Assembly (NCBI GenBank): GCA_016806145.1
Contig: CP063166.1
Location: 5,270,001-5,334,000 of the forward strand
Source of the DNA: Variovorax paradoxus
GTDB taxonomy: Bacteria; Pseudomonadota; Gammaproteobacteria; Burkholderiales; Burkholderiaceae_C
Direction: 5' to 3'
DNA length: 64,000 nt
Both the position numbers and the translations under genes were made by a program. Below, one piece after another: positions 34,851 to 43,788 of the stretch. Under the pieces are notes generated by a model. That model made no database searches. It was given only the letters and a program-made list of their open reading frames with translations, and was not told the origin of the DNA. Each line of letters opens with the position of its first letter. The first letter of the stretch is position 1.

Positions 34851-35858
34851 ATGTTCCTTCGCATCACCGGCCGCCTCGCGGCATCGCTCGTCCTGCTGCT
34901 GTCGGCCGCCTGGGCCTGCCTCGCGCTCTGGTACCAGTTGCCCGTGGGCGAAACGGGCAAGGTCCTCGCCGCCGTGCTGTGGGGCGGCTTCGGCCTCGCG
35001 GCCCTGGTGCTGCTGTGGCGCGGTCGGGCCGCGCGCGCGCTGCTGTCCTATGCGGTGGGCTTCGCGCTGCTGCTGGGCTGGTGGAACACCATCGTGCCGC
35101 TGCAGCAGCGCGACTGGGCCGACGACGTCGCGCGCCAGCTGGTGGCGCGCGTCGACGGCAACGTGGTCACGCTCGAGAACGTGCGCAACTTCGACTGGCG
35201 CAGCGACACCGACTACACGCCGCGCTGGGAAACGCGCCGCTACGACCTCGAGCGCCTGCGCTCGGTCGACGTCGCGGTCTCGTACTGGATGGGCCCGGCG
35301 ATCGCGCACACGCTGGTGTCCTTCGGCTTCGACGACGGCCGCTTCCTCACCTTCTCGATCGAGATCCGCAAGGAGCGCGGCGAGAGCTTCTCGTCGCTCG
35401 GCGGCTTCTTCCGGCGCTTCGAGCTGAGCCTGGTCGCGGCCGAGGAACGCGACGTGCTGCGCGTGCGCACCAACGTGCGCGGCGAGGACGTCCACATGTA
35501 CCGCGTGCGGCTGCCACAGGCCGAGATGCGCTCGCTGTTCCTGGCCTACCTCGACCAGAGCGCCGCGCTGCTGCGCGCGCCGAGCTTCTACAACACGCTC
35601 ACGGCCAACTGCACCACCATCGTCTACGACCTCGCCAGGCGCATCGTGCCGGGCCTGCCGATGGACTGGCGGCTGCTGGCCTCGGGCTACCTGCCCGACT
35701 ACCTGTACGACGTGGGCGGGCTGACGCCGGGCTACGGCCTCGAGGCGCTGCGCACGGCCGGGCGCATCACGCAGCGCGCGATCGCGAGCGATGCCACCCC
35801 GGGCATCGATTTCTCGCGCGCGATCCGGCAGGGGCTGCCGGGCGCCGAGGCCCCGTGA
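34851..35858 (+). CDS. DUF4105 membrane-associated protein
   Basis: A 335-residue protein. Hydrophobic helices lie at about 8-27, 38-55 and 64-80. The rest is a DUF4105 (Lnb N-terminal periplasmic) domain with VENVRNFDWRSDTDYTPRWE read as ENVRNFDWRSDTDYTPRW, and the conserved Cys region YNTLTANCTTIVYDLAR near residue 260. DUF4105 belongs to the papain-like fold, so the Cys may be catalytic, but no activity is established. The GTG/TGA boundary overlaps the next gene, a lipoprotein hydrolase, so the two are probably expressed and used together at the envelope. Start ATG 34851. Confidence 0.78.
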   Translation: MFLRITGRLAASLVLLLSAAWACLALWYQLPVGETGKVLAAVLWGGFGLAALVLLWRGRAARALLSYAVGFALLLGWWNTIVPLQQRDWADDVARQLVARVDGNVVTLENVRNFDWRSDTDYTPRWETRRYDLERLRSVDVAVSYWMGPAIAHTLVSFGFDDGRFLTFSIEIRKERGESFSSLGGFFRRFELSLVAAEERDVLRVRTNVRGEDVHMYRVRLPQAEMRSLFLAYLDQSAALLRAPSFYNTLTANCTTIVYDLARRIVPGLPMDWRLLASGYLPDYLYDVGGLTPGYGLEALRTAGRITQRAIASDATPGIDFSRAIRQGLPGAEAP

Positions 35859-35860
35859 CG

Positions 35861-37789
35861 ATGCACGCGCGTCTTCCCGGCCTGGCGGCCCTGCTCTGCG
35901 CCGCCGCGCTGCTCGCGGGCTGCGCGGGCGTGAAGGTGGGCTCGATCTCGCCCGCCGAATACCTCGCGCAGCGCCGCGGCGACGTGCTCACCACGGGCCG
36001 GCTCAGCACCTCGGCCGAGGAGGTGCTGCGCGTGATCGGCTCCGATGCCGAGCTGTGCGGCAACGACGGCCCGGCCTGCCGCAGCGCACTGGCCGACTCG
36101 CCGGGCCTGAGCGACGAGCAGCGGCTGTCGGCGCTGTCGGAGGTGTGGCTGCAGGTGGCGATCGCGGCCGACAAGAGCGGCCGCGCCACGCAGCCGGGCT
36201 CGGCCGCCGACACGACCGCCATCGAGGCCTGGCTCGAGAGCGCGCGCCACGCCTATGCCTACCTGTTCTTCACCGCGCGCAAGCCGCGCGACCGCGCCTT
36301 CGAGGACCGGCAGACGCAGGTGCGCGACTACTACAACTACGCGGTGCAGCAGGCCATCACCGGGCTGTACCGCGGAGCGCGCCGCAACGCCGCGGCCCAG
36401 CCGCGGGTACCGCGCGTGGGCGACTGGCGCATCGAGGCCGACGTCTCGGGCCTGCGCCTGCCCGCCGATGCGCCGCTGCCCGACGAGCTGATCCCCGCCG
36501 CCTCGCTGACCTTCTCGGGCCTGCGCAACACCTACCGGCGCGACGGCTTCGGCGCCGAGCTGGTGGCGGCCGACAGCCAGCGCACCGACGAGAAGACGCC
36601 CGCGCTCGATACCGCCGACCCGCGTCCGCCCTACCGCGAGATGCCCTTCCCCGCCGTCACCGCGCTGCTGCTGTTCGATGGCGGCAACCTCGCCGAGGTG
36701 CTGGCCACGCGCACGCTGCGCATCGCGGCCTACGACCCCTACCGCACCGCCAACGTGCAGCTGGCCGGGCAGGAGGTGCCGCTGGCCGCCAACTTCACCT
36801 CGGGCTACGGCCTGTGGCTGGCCCGCTCCGACTTCGCGCTGCAGGCGCTGCGCAGCCTGTTCGGCGGCCGCGACGGGCTCACGCAGCCGCGCATCTACCT
36901 GATGCAGCCCTACGACCCCGAGCGCCGCACGGTCATCATGCTGCACGGCCTCGCGAGCAGCCCCGAGGCCTGGATCAACGTGGCCAACGAGGTGCTCGGC
37001 GACGAGACCCTGCGCCGCCGCTACCAGATCTGGCAGGTCTACTACCCGACCAATGCGCCGCTGCCGCTCAACAACTTCGCGATCCGCGAGGCCGTGACGC
37101 AGACGCTGCAGCACTTCGATCCCACGGGCCAGGCCCCGGCCTCGCAGGACATCACGCTGATCGGCCACAGCATGGGCGGCGTGCTGTCGCGGCTGATGGT
37201 GTCGTCGTCTGAGGACAAGCTCTGGGACGCGCTGCTGGCCAGCTATCCGATGCAGGGCGCGCAGCAGCGGCGCATTGAGGAGAAGCTCGCGCCCTACCTG
37301 CGCTTCGAGCCGCTGCCGCAGGTCAGCGATGCGATCTTCATCGCCTCGCCGCACCGCGGCACCGACTTCGCCAACAACCGCATCTCGCGCTGGGTCGCCA
37401 ACCTGATCACGCTGCCGGTGGCGATGCTGGGGCAGTTGAGCGACATCTCGCGCGAGCTGATCCGCATCGCGCCGGGCCGGCAGGACGCGGGGCCGCTGCG
37501 CATTCCCAACAGCATCGACAACCTCAGCGACCGCGATCCCTTCGTGCGGCTCTCCTCGGGCCTGCCGATGAATCCGCGCGTGCGCTTCCACTCGATCATC
37601 GGCAACGACACGCCGGGCCTGGCGCAGGCGCTGTCGAGCGACGGCATCGTGCCCTATGCCAGCGCGCACCTCGACGGCGCGGCCTCGGAGCTGGTGATCC
37701 CGTCGGCGCACAGCGTGCAGGAGAACCCGCTCGCGATCCTCGAGATCCGGCGCATCCTGCGCGAGCAGTTGCAGCCGCCGCCGCGCTAG
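35861..37789 (+). CDS. Alpha/beta-hydrolase lipoprotein (lipase/esterase-like)
   Basis: A 642-residue lipoprotein: lipobox ALLAGC close to the N-terminus, an N-terminal half of about 330 residues that I do not recognise, and a C-terminal alpha/beta-hydrolase. Catalytic marks are the oxyanion segment TVIMLHGLASSPEAWINVA and the nucleophile Ser437 in LIGHSMGGVLSRL; an Asp and a His (SAHSVQENP) follow. Such proteins resemble periplasmic lipases or PGAP1-like hydrolases. ATG 35861 is chosen; GTG 35855 (GTGA with the upstream stop) is possible. Coupled to the DUF4105 gene. Substrate unknown, perhaps lipids or lipoprotein acyl chains. Confidence 0.8.
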   Translation: MHARLPGLAALLCAAALLAGCAGVKVGSISPAEYLAQRRGDVLTTGRLSTSAEEVLRVIGSDAELCGNDGPACRSALADSPGLSDEQRLSALSEVWLQVAIAADKSGRATQPGSAADTTAIEAWLESARHAYAYLFFTARKPRDRAFEDRQTQVRDYYNYAVQQAITGLYRGARRNAAAQPRVPRVGDWRIEADVSGLRLPADAPLPDELIPAASLTFSGLRNTYRRDGFGAELVAADSQRTDEKTPALDTADPRPPYREMPFPAVTALLLFDGGNLAEVLATRTLRIAAYDPYRTANVQLAGQEVPLAANFTSGYGLWLARSDFALQALRSLFGGRDGLTQPRIYLMQPYDPERRTVIMLHGLASSPEAWINVANEVLGDETLRRRYQIWQVYYPTNAPLPLNNFAIREAVTQTLQHFDPTGQAPASQDITLIGHSMGGVLSRLMVSSSEDKLWDALLASYPMQGAQQRRIEEKLAPYLRFEPLPQVSDAIFIASPHRGTDFANNRISRWVANLITLPVAMLGQLSDISRELIRIAPGRQDAGPLRIPNSIDNLSDRDPFVRLSSGLPMNPRVRFHSIIGNDTPGLAQALSSDGIVPYASAHLDGAASELVIPSAHSVQENPLAILEIRRILREQLQPPPR

Positions 37790-37799
37790 AAAGGAAGCC

Positions 37800-39044
37800 T
37801 CAGCCTTCGCAGGCCGCCACGCGCGGCCGCCGCGCATCGGCGCGCGCGCTCGCCACCGCCCAGCAGAAGACGCCCATGCCCGCGAGCGCGAGCAGCGCGC
37901 CGACCCAGCCGGTCGAGGTCCAGCCCAGGCCCGCGGCGATCGCCACGCCGCCGAGCCAGGCGCCGAGCGCATTGGCCATGTTGAAGGCCGAGTGGTTGAG
38001 CGCGGCCGCCAGCGTCTGCGCATCGCCGGCCACGTCCATCAGCCGGATCTGCAGCGCCGGGCCGATGGCCACGGTGGTGCCGATCAGGAACACGTTGAAG
38101 CCCGCGGTGTAGATGTTGTGGGCCGAGAAGGTGAACAGCGCCAGCACCAGCGCCGCATAGGCCATCAGGCCGCCGATGGTGCGCATCAGCGACTTGTCGG
38201 CCAGCCGCGCGCCGACCAGGTTGCCGACCACCATGCCGAGCCCGAACAGCGCGAGCACCAGCGGCACGCCGCCCAGCGGCATGCCGGCCACCTCGATCAG
38301 CGTGGGCTTGATGTAGCTGAACACCGAGAACATGCCGCCGAAGCCGATGGCGCCGATGCCCAGCGTGAACCAGACCTGCTTGCGCTTGAGCGCGCCGAGT
38401 TCGCGCCAGGGGCTGGCGCCCGCGGGCGCGGCGAGGTCGGGGATGTCGCGGCGCAGCAGCACCACGGCGATGAGCGCGATCACGCCCACGAACACGAAGG
38501 CCGCGCGCCAGCCGAACAGCTGGCCGAGCCAGGCCGCGATCGGCACGCCGACCAGCGTGGCGCCCGTGAGCCCCAGCATCACCAGCCCCACGGCGCGCGC
38601 GCGGCGCCCGGGCGGCGCGAGCGTGGCGGCCACCAGCGCGGCCACGCCGAAGTAGGTGCCGTGCGGCAGCCCGGTCGCGAAGCGCAGCAGGTTCAGCGAG
38701 GTGTAGCCGGGCGCCATCGCGCTCGCGAAGTTGCCGGCGGCGAACACGGCCATCAGCGCGATCAGCAAAGCGCGGCGACGCCAGCCGGCCGCGAGCACCG
38801 CGAGCACGGGCGCGCCGATGACCACGCCGAGCGCATAGGCGCTGATCACGTGGCCGGCCTGCGGGATGCTGACGGCGATGTCGTTCGCGACCTCGGGCAA
38901 GAGGCCCATGATCACGAACTCGCCGGTGCCGATGGCGAAGCCGCCGACACCGAGGGCGAGCACGGCGCGCAGGAACTGGGCCGACGAGACGGGCGGAATG
39001 GCGGGGGTGTCCGCGCCTTCGAGGGCGGATGGTGGGGCGTTCAA
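37800..39044 (-). CDS. MFS transporter (AraJ/YdhP-like exporter), TTG start
   Basis: A 414-residue 12-helix major facilitator of the DHA1 sugar-efflux/AraJ branch. Signatures are GGFAIGTGEFVIMGLLPEVA near the start, the loop PPGRRARAVGLVMLG and GLPHGTYFGVAALVAATLAP. It has no usable ATG; TTG at 39044 is preceded by AGGAG with 8 nt spacing and gives MNAPPSALEGADTPAI. A long open stretch further upstream is not family-like. Substrate unknown. Convergent with the lipoprotein hydrolase gene, 10 bp apart. Confidence 0.85.
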   Translation of the reverse strand: MNAPPSALEGADTPAIPPVSSAQFLRAVLALGVGGFAIGTGEFVIMGLLPEVANDIAVSIPQAGHVISAYALGVVIGAPVLAVLAAGWRRRALLIALMAVFAAGNFASAMAPGYTSLNLLRFATGLPHGTYFGVAALVAATLAPPGRRARAVGLVMLGLTGATLVGVPIAAWLGQLFGWRAAFVFVGVIALIAVVLLRRDIPDLAAPAGASPWRELGALKRKQVWFTLGIGAIGFGGMFSVFSYIKPTLIEVAGMPLGGVPLVLALFGLGMVVGNLVGARLADKSLMRTIGGLMAYAALVLALFTFSAHNIYTAGFNVFLIGTTVAIGPALQIRLMDVAGDAQTLAAALNHSAFNMANALGAWLGGVAIAAGLGWTSTGWVGALLALAGMGVFCWAVASARADARRPRVAACEG

Positions 39045-39163
39045 GGCCGGAGCTCCTGGGGGGATGCCCGGCGAGCGCGGGCAAAGCCCGATTTTAGGGT
39101 AAACCCTTAACGCGCGCTGATGAAGGCTTGCGCCCCGCCCGATACCTTTTTGCCCCTCGCCGC

Positions 39164-39922
39164 TCAGCGGCGCAGGAAGCGCGGCGCGCGGCGTTCGGCC
39201 ATGGCCTGCACGCCCTCCTTGAAGTCCTCGCTCGCGAACTGCACCCACTGCAGCTCGCGCTCATGCCGGTTCGCCGCGGCCACCGCCTCGGCCAGGCCGC
39301 GCCGCAGGGTCGCGCGCGTCGATTCCACTGCCAGCGGGGCCGACAGCGCGATCTCGGCCGCGAGCGCCAGCGCGCTGGTGCGCACCTCGTCGGCCGGCAC
39401 CAGCTGGTCGACCAGCCCGATGCGCAGCGCCTCCTCGCCGCCGATGCGGCGCCCGGTGTAGAACAGCAGCGCGGCCTGCTGCGCGCCGACCAAGCGCGGC
39501 AGCGTGAGGCTCAGGCCGAAGCCCGGATGGAAGCCGAGGCGATTGAAGTTGGCGCTGAAGCGCGCCTCGGCACAGCCCACGCGGAAGTCGGCCGCCAGCG
39601 CGAGGCCGAGCCCGGCGCCGATGGCCGGGCCATGCACCGCGGCCACCAGCGGCTTGGCGTTGCCGAACAGGCGCATGGCCTGCTCGTAGAGCGGCGCGGG
39701 GTCGCGCGCATCGTCCTTGCCGCTGAAGTCGGCGCCCGCGCTGAAGGCCCGGCCCTCGGCGGCCAGCACCACGGCGCGGCAATCGGGATCGGCATCGAGC
39801 TGCGCGAGCCGGTCGGCGAGTTCGCGCAGCAGCGCCACGTCGAGGTAGTTGAACGGCGCGCGCCGCAGTTCGAGCAGCGCCACGTGCGCATGGCCCGATT
39901 CCAGCGAAGCGAGCGCGCTCAT
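39164..39922 (-). CDS. Enoyl-CoA hydratase/isomerase
   Basis: A 252-residue crotonase-fold protein. The oxyanion-hole segments are visible: GRAFSAGADFSGKD (residues 57-70) and GPAIGAGLGLALAADFRVG (98-116). The Glu pair of classical hydratases is not obvious in the second motif, where SANFNRLGFHPGFGLSLTLP is seen, so the reaction could be isomerase- or hydrolase-like. It lies last in a minus-strand catabolic operon and overlaps the Bug gene by four bases (ATGA). Substrate is probably a CoA thioester made by the CoA-transferase in the operon. Confidence 0.85.
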   Translation of the reverse strand: MSALASLESGHAHVALLELRRAPFNYLDVALLRELADRLAQLDADPDCRAVVLAAEGRAFSAGADFSGKDDARDPAPLYEQAMRLFGNAKPLVAAVHGPAIGAGLGLALAADFRVGCAEARFSANFNRLGFHPGFGLSLTLPRLVGAQQAALLFYTGRRIGGEEALRIGLVDQLVPADEVRTSALALAAEIALSAPLAVESTRATLRRGLAEAVAAANRHERELQWVQFASEDFKEGVQAMAERRAPRFLRR

Positions 39923-40872
39923 TGCACCTCCAGCTTCGCGATGTCGACGTAGCCTTTCCACTTTTCGCGCTCCTGGCGCTCGAAGCTCGCGAGCTCGGCC
40001 AGGCTGACCTTCGCGGGCGCGAAGGCGAAACCCTCGAGCCGCGCGCGGATCGGGTCGGTGGTCACGGCCTCGTTGATCCACTGGTTGAGCTGCTGCTGCA
40101 GCGCCGCCGGCGTGGCGGCCGGCACCGCGATGCCGAGGAAGCCGCCGCGGATGCTGAAGCCCGGATAGCTCTCGGCGATCAGCGGCAGCTCGGGATAGCG
40201 CTTGAGCCGCGCATCGCTGTGCACCGCGAGCGCGCGCAACTGGCCCGAGGCCACGAAGGCATCGCCAGCCACGGTGTCGGTGAACACCACCTGGATCTGG
40301 CCCGCGATCAGCTCCGACATCGCCTGGCTCACCTGCTTGTACGGAATCGCCGCGAGCTCGATGCCGGCCTCGTGCGCGAACAGCGCCGCCGTGACCTTGG
40401 AGGTGGCGTTGAAGTGGCCGTAGTTGATCGTGCCCGGCGCCTTCTTCGCGGCGGCGACGAAGTCCTGCAGCGTCCTGTAGGGCGCGTCGGGCCGCACCAG
40501 CATGTAGGTGGAGCCGGGCCCGAAGGAGCCGACCAGCCGGAAGTCGCGCCCGGGGTCGTAGGGCAGCTTGCGGAACAGGCTGGGATTGGCCAGGTGGGTG
40601 GAGGTGGTGGCCAGCAGCAGCACCGAGCCGTCGGCCGGCGCATTGCGCACCGCCTCCACGCCGATGATGCCGTTGCCGCCGGGACGGTTGTCGACCACCA
40701 CCGCGCGGCCGGTCTTGCGCGTGAGGAACTCGGCCAGCATGCGCGCCGAGATGTCGCCCGAGCCGCCGGGGCCGAAGGGCACGACGATCTGGATCGGCTT
40801 GTGGTTGTCCGCCGCCAGCGCGGCCGCGAACGGCAAGGCCGCGAGCGCGGCGAGGCACTGTCTTCTCTGCAT
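39919..40872 (-). CDS. Bug-family (TctC-like) solute-binding protein of the CoA operon
   Basis: A 317-residue secreted binding protein. Signal peptide MQRRQCLAALAALPFAAALA is followed by the Bug motifs IVVPFGPGGSGDISARMLAE and VVDNRPGGNGIIGVEAVRN. Its place between enoyl-CoA hydratase and CoA-transferase genes implies it delivers the organic acid that this operon degrades; no TctAB membrane genes are present in the window, so uptake must use partners elsewhere. Start ATG 40872, 37 nt after the transferase stop (a spacing that leaves room for its own ribosome site GGAGACGACATGC on the minus strand). Confidence 0.9.
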   Translation of the reverse strand: MQRRQCLAALAALPFAAALAADNHKPIQIVVPFGPGGSGDISARMLAEFLTRKTGRAVVVDNRPGGNGIIGVEAVRNAPADGSVLLLATTSTHLANPSLFRKLPYDPGRDFRLVGSFGPGSTYMLVRPDAPYRTLQDFVAAAKKAPGTINYGHFNATSKVTAALFAHEAGIELAAIPYKQVSQAMSELIAGQIQVVFTDTVAGDAFVASGQLRALAVHSDARLKRYPELPLIAESYPGFSIRGGFLGIAVPAATPAALQQQLNQWINEAVTTDPIRARLEGFAFAPAKVSLAELASFERQEREKWKGYVDIAKLEVQ

Positions 40873-40909
40873 GTCGTCTCCTGTTGTTGGTGTCGTTGGA
40901 AGGGCGCGC

Positions 40910-42070
40910 TCAGCCGGGAGCCTTCGCGCCAAGCGCCTCGTTGTGCTCGCCCACGCCGGGCGCGCGGTGCCGCACCCGCGGCCGCTCGCCGTCGAAGGAC
41001 AGCGGCAGCCCGACGATGCGCAGGTCCTCGCCGGGAATGGTCTGGAAGATGCCGATGGCCTCGGTCTGCGGCTGCGCAAGCACCTGCGCGAAGTCCTGGA
41101 TCGGCGCGCAGGGAATGCCCAGGGCCTCGAGCGCCTCGAGCCACTGCTGCGTCGAGCGCGTGCGGAACACCGCCTCGAGCGCGGGGATCAGCAGCGCCTT
41201 GTGCTGCACGCGCAGCGCATTGCTCGCGAAGCGCTCGTCGCGCGTCCATTCCTCGTGGCCGGCCGCGCGCGCGAGCTTGGCGAACAGCCGGTCGTTGGCC
41301 GCGGCCACCACGATCTCGCCGTCCCCGGTCGGCAGCGCCTGGAACACCACCACGTTGGGATTGCCGCTGCGGTGCCGCTCGGGCTGTTTCCCGGTGGCGT
41401 GGAAGCCGGCCATCATCACCTGCAGCCAGCCCAGCGCGGTCTCGAACAGCGAGGTGTCGACCACGCAGCCCTGCCCGGTCGAGGCGCGGCGCAGCAGCGC
41501 GGCGATGCAGCCCAGCGCGGCCCAGACGCCGGTGCCGAGGTCGAGCACCTGCATGCCCACGCGCGCCGGTGGTCCGCTCTCGGCGCCGTTGATGCTGAAG
41601 ATGCCCGCGAAGGCCTGCACCATCGGCTCGTAGCCCGGCGCGAGGCGCATCGGCCCCTTGTGGCCGAAGGCCCAGAGCGAGCAGTACACCAGCCGCGGAT
41701 TGAGCGCGCGCAACGCCTCGGCGCCGAGGCCCAGTTCCTCGAGCGAGCCGGGTCGCATGTTCTGCACGAACACGTCGGCCTCGGCCGCGCGTTCGCGCAG
41801 CCATTGCGCCTGCGCCGGGTCCTTGAGGTCGAGCGCGATGCTCTTCTTGCCGTGGTTCATGGCCTGGAAGGTGGTCGCGGTGCCACGCCAGAACGGCGGC
41901 CCCCAGCCGCGCGCGTCGTCGCCCGTGCCGGGCCGCTCGATCTTCACCACCTCGGCGCCGAGCGAGGACAGGATCTCGCCCGCGTAGGGCCCGGCGATGT
42001 TCTGCCCGAGCTCGATGACCTTGATGCCGGCCAGCGGCAGCGCGGTGCTGCTGTTCGTGTCGTCCGTCAT
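40910..42070 (-). CDS. CaiB/BaiF family CoA-transferase (class III)
   Basis: A 386-residue class III CoA-transferase of the formyl-/succinyl-CoA type. The fold's opening GIKVIELGQNIAGPYAGEIL and the nucleotide segment VVKIERPGTGDDARGW are typical. The catalytic Asp is Asp177 in GMQVLDLGTGVWAALG. It moves CoA between carboxylates and so activates the substrate acid. It lies between two enoyl-CoA hydratase genes, with a Bug protein, 3 nt after the first hydratase. Substrate unknown; aromatic or branched acids are common for this cassette. Confidence 0.9.
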   Translation of the reverse strand: MTDDTNSSTALPLAGIKVIELGQNIAGPYAGEILSSLGAEVVKIERPGTGDDARGWGPPFWRGTATTFQAMNHGKKSIALDLKDPAQAQWLRERAAEADVFVQNMRPGSLEELGLGAEALRALNPRLVYCSLWAFGHKGPMRLAPGYEPMVQAFAGIFSINGAESGPPARVGMQVLDLGTGVWAALGCIAALLRRASTGQGCVVDTSLFETALGWLQVMMAGFHATGKQPERHRSGNPNVVVFQALPTGDGEIVVAAANDRLFAKLARAAGHEEWTRDERFASNALRVQHKALLIPALEAVFRTRSTQQWLEALEALGIPCAPIQDFAQVLAQPQTEAIGIFQTIPGEDLRIVGLPLSFDGERPRVRHRAPGVGEHNEALGAKAPG

Positions 42071-42073
42071 GGT

Positions 42074-42859
42074 TCAGCGTCCCGTGAAACGGGGTGCGCG
42101 CTTCTCGACGAAATGCCGCACGCCCTCTTGGAAATCCTCGGTGTCGCGGCAGGCCGCGATCTCGCGGTCGGCCACGCGCGTGGCCTGCCCGAGGGTCTGG
42201 TAGCGGGCCTCGACCAGCTGCCGCTTGATGATGCGCACCGCGCGCGGCGAACTCAGCTCGGCGATCTCGGTGGCGCGTGCGAGCACCGCATCGAGAAAGC
42301 CCTCGGCCGGCAGCAGGCAGGCCAGCCCCATGCGATCGGCTTCCTCGGCCTGCAGGGTGCGGCCGGTCAGCAGCAGGTCGGCCGCATGCATCGGCCCGAT
42401 CAGCCGCGGCAGCAGCCAGGCCGTGCCGTGCTCGGCCACCAGGCCGCGGCGCGCATAGGGCAGCGTGAGCTTGGCACCGGCCGCCACGTAGCGCAGGTCG
42501 GCATGCAGCGCGATGCACAGGCCCACGCCCGCGGCCGCGCCATTGATCGCGGCGATCAGTGGCTTGGCGAGCGCGCCGAGGTAGCCGTAGCGCTGCGCCG
42601 CGTCGTCGTCGGACTCGGCCTGCGGCACGGCCGGCCGGCCCGGGTCGGACAGCACCGCCATGTCCATGCCGGCGCAGAAGGCGCGGCCCGCGCCGCCGAG
42701 CACGATGGCGCGCACCGCGTCGTCGGCTTCGGCCTGCGCGACGGCCGCGCGCAACTCGGCCTCGAGCGTGGGCGTCCAGGCATTGAGCCGGTCGGGCCGG
42801 TCGAAGGTGATCGAGGCCACGCGGCCGATCGCCGCGTACCTCAGTTGCGTGAAATCCAA
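42074..42859 (-). CDS. Enoyl-CoA hydratase/isomerase, first gene of the operon (TTG start)
   Basis: A 261-residue crotonase family member. Oxyanion-hole segments GRAFCAGMDMAVLSD and GAAAGVGLCIALHADLRYVA are clear; the common Glu follows in the segment ARRGLVAEHGTAWLLPRLIG. Start TTG at 42859, with AGGAG 6 nt upstream, giving MDFTQLRYAAIG; no ATG fits. Leads a four-gene operon: hydratase, CoA-transferase, Bug protein, second hydratase. The operon is divergent from an IclR-type regulator 97 bp away, its likely controller. Confidence 0.88.
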   Translation of the reverse strand: MDFTQLRYAAIGRVASITFDRPDRLNAWTPTLEAELRAAVAQAEADDAVRAIVLGGAGRAFCAGMDMAVLSDPGRPAVPQAESDDDAAQRYGYLGALAKPLIAAINGAAAGVGLCIALHADLRYVAAGAKLTLPYARRGLVAEHGTAWLLPRLIGPMHAADLLLTGRTLQAEEADRMGLACLLPAEGFLDAVLARATEIAELSSPRAVRIIKRQLVEARYQTLGQATRVADREIAACRDTEDFQEGVRHFVEKRAPRFTGR

Positions 42860-42938
42860 GCGTGTCTCCTGGTCCGTTGCGCCCCGCGATGGGCATGCGG
42901 CCAGTATTCCGGCGGGCCCCGGCGGCGACAACCTTAGA

Positions 42939-42955
42939 ATTTCGGAGAACGAAAT
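42939..42955. promoter_or_regulatory. Palindrome at the IclR gene start (likely autoregulatory operator)
   Basis: ATTTCG-GAGAA-CGAAAT has perfect 6-bp arms. It lies 1 bp before the IclR ATG and covers its GGAG ribosome site. A TAGAAT -10-like box (42935-42940) abuts the left arm, so bound repressor would block both transcription and translation of the regulator. Confidence 0.55.
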
Positions 42956-42956
42956 C

Positions 42957-43784
42957 ATGGCCATGCCCCGCCCTTCCACCGCCGGCTCGACGCGCGCCCG
43001 CACGCAGGCCACCGGCACCTTCGTGCGCAGCACGCCCGGCAGCCATTCGCTCGAACGCGGCCTCGCGCTGCTGCGCGCCTTCCGCCATGGCGTGGACGTG
43101 CTGACCAACGCCGAGCTGGCCGACCGCACGCAGCTGCCGCGGCCGACGGTCAGCCGGCTCACGCGTTCGCTGGTGGACGCCGGTTTTCTCGCCTACGACA
43201 TCGAGCAGCGCGGCTACCGCCTCACGGCCGCCTGCCTGAGTCTCGCGCTGTCCTTCCGCAGCTCGGAGGCCACGCTGGCGCGCGCGCTGCCGCTGCCGCT
43301 GATGCGCGCGCTGGCCGAGGGCCGGCGCGTCAACGTCGGCCTCGCGGTGGCCGACCAGCTCGAGATGGTCTACCTGGAGTCGGTGCGCCTGAGCCGGCTC
43401 GGGATCTTCCGGCGCATCCTCCCGGGCTCGCGGCTCCCGATCGCGAGCACCTCGCTGGGCTGCGCCTTCCTCGCCGGCATGCAGGCCGCGGAGCGCAAGG
43501 CCCTGCTGGGCCGGCTGCGGCAGGCGCACGGCGCCGAATGGCGCGTGCTGCAGCCACGGGTGGAGGCCGCGCTCGAGGCGGTGCGCGAACGCGGCTTCTG
43601 CCACGCGAGCTGGGCCGCCGGCATGACCGCGGTGGCGCTGCCGCTGCGCGCGCCTTCGGGCAGCCTCTATGCGATGAACGTGAGCTTCCCCACCGCGAAG
43701 CAAGTGTCGGCCGACGCCATCGAGGCGCACGCGCAACTGCTGCTGCGCCTCGCGGCCGACCTGCGCCGCGACTGGGCGCGCTGA
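42957..43784 (+). CDS. IclR family transcriptional regulator
   Basis: A 275-residue IclR-type regulator. N-terminal winged HTH: HSLERGLALLRAFRHGVDVL, then ELADRTQLPRPTVSRLTRSL as the recognition part. The C-terminal GAF-like effector domain (from about 110) ends with LAADLRRDWAR. IclR proteins bind organic acids or aromatic metabolites and repress or activate the divergent catabolic operon. The ATG at 42957 is followed by a second Met two codons on; an AC-rich spacer and cGGAG support 42957. A palindrome overlaps its ribosome site. Confidence 0.88.
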   Translation: MAMPRPSTAGSTRARTQATGTFVRSTPGSHSLERGLALLRAFRHGVDVLTNAELADRTQLPRPTVSRLTRSLVDAGFLAYDIEQRGYRLTAACLSLALSFRSSEATLARALPLPLMRALAEGRRVNVGLAVADQLEMVYLESVRLSRLGIFRRILPGSRLPIASTSLGCAFLAGMQAAERKALLGRLRQAHGAEWRVLQPRVEAALEAVRERGFCHASWAAGMTAVALPLRAPSGSLYAMNVSFPTAKQVSADAIEAHAQLLLRLAADLRRDWAR

Positions 43785-43788
43785 AGCG

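Noticed and set aside
40568..42937. 789-residue plus-strand frame opposite the CoA-transferase and hydratase genes
   Set aside because: Antisense shadow of genes with clear catalytic motifs; no recognisable domain.
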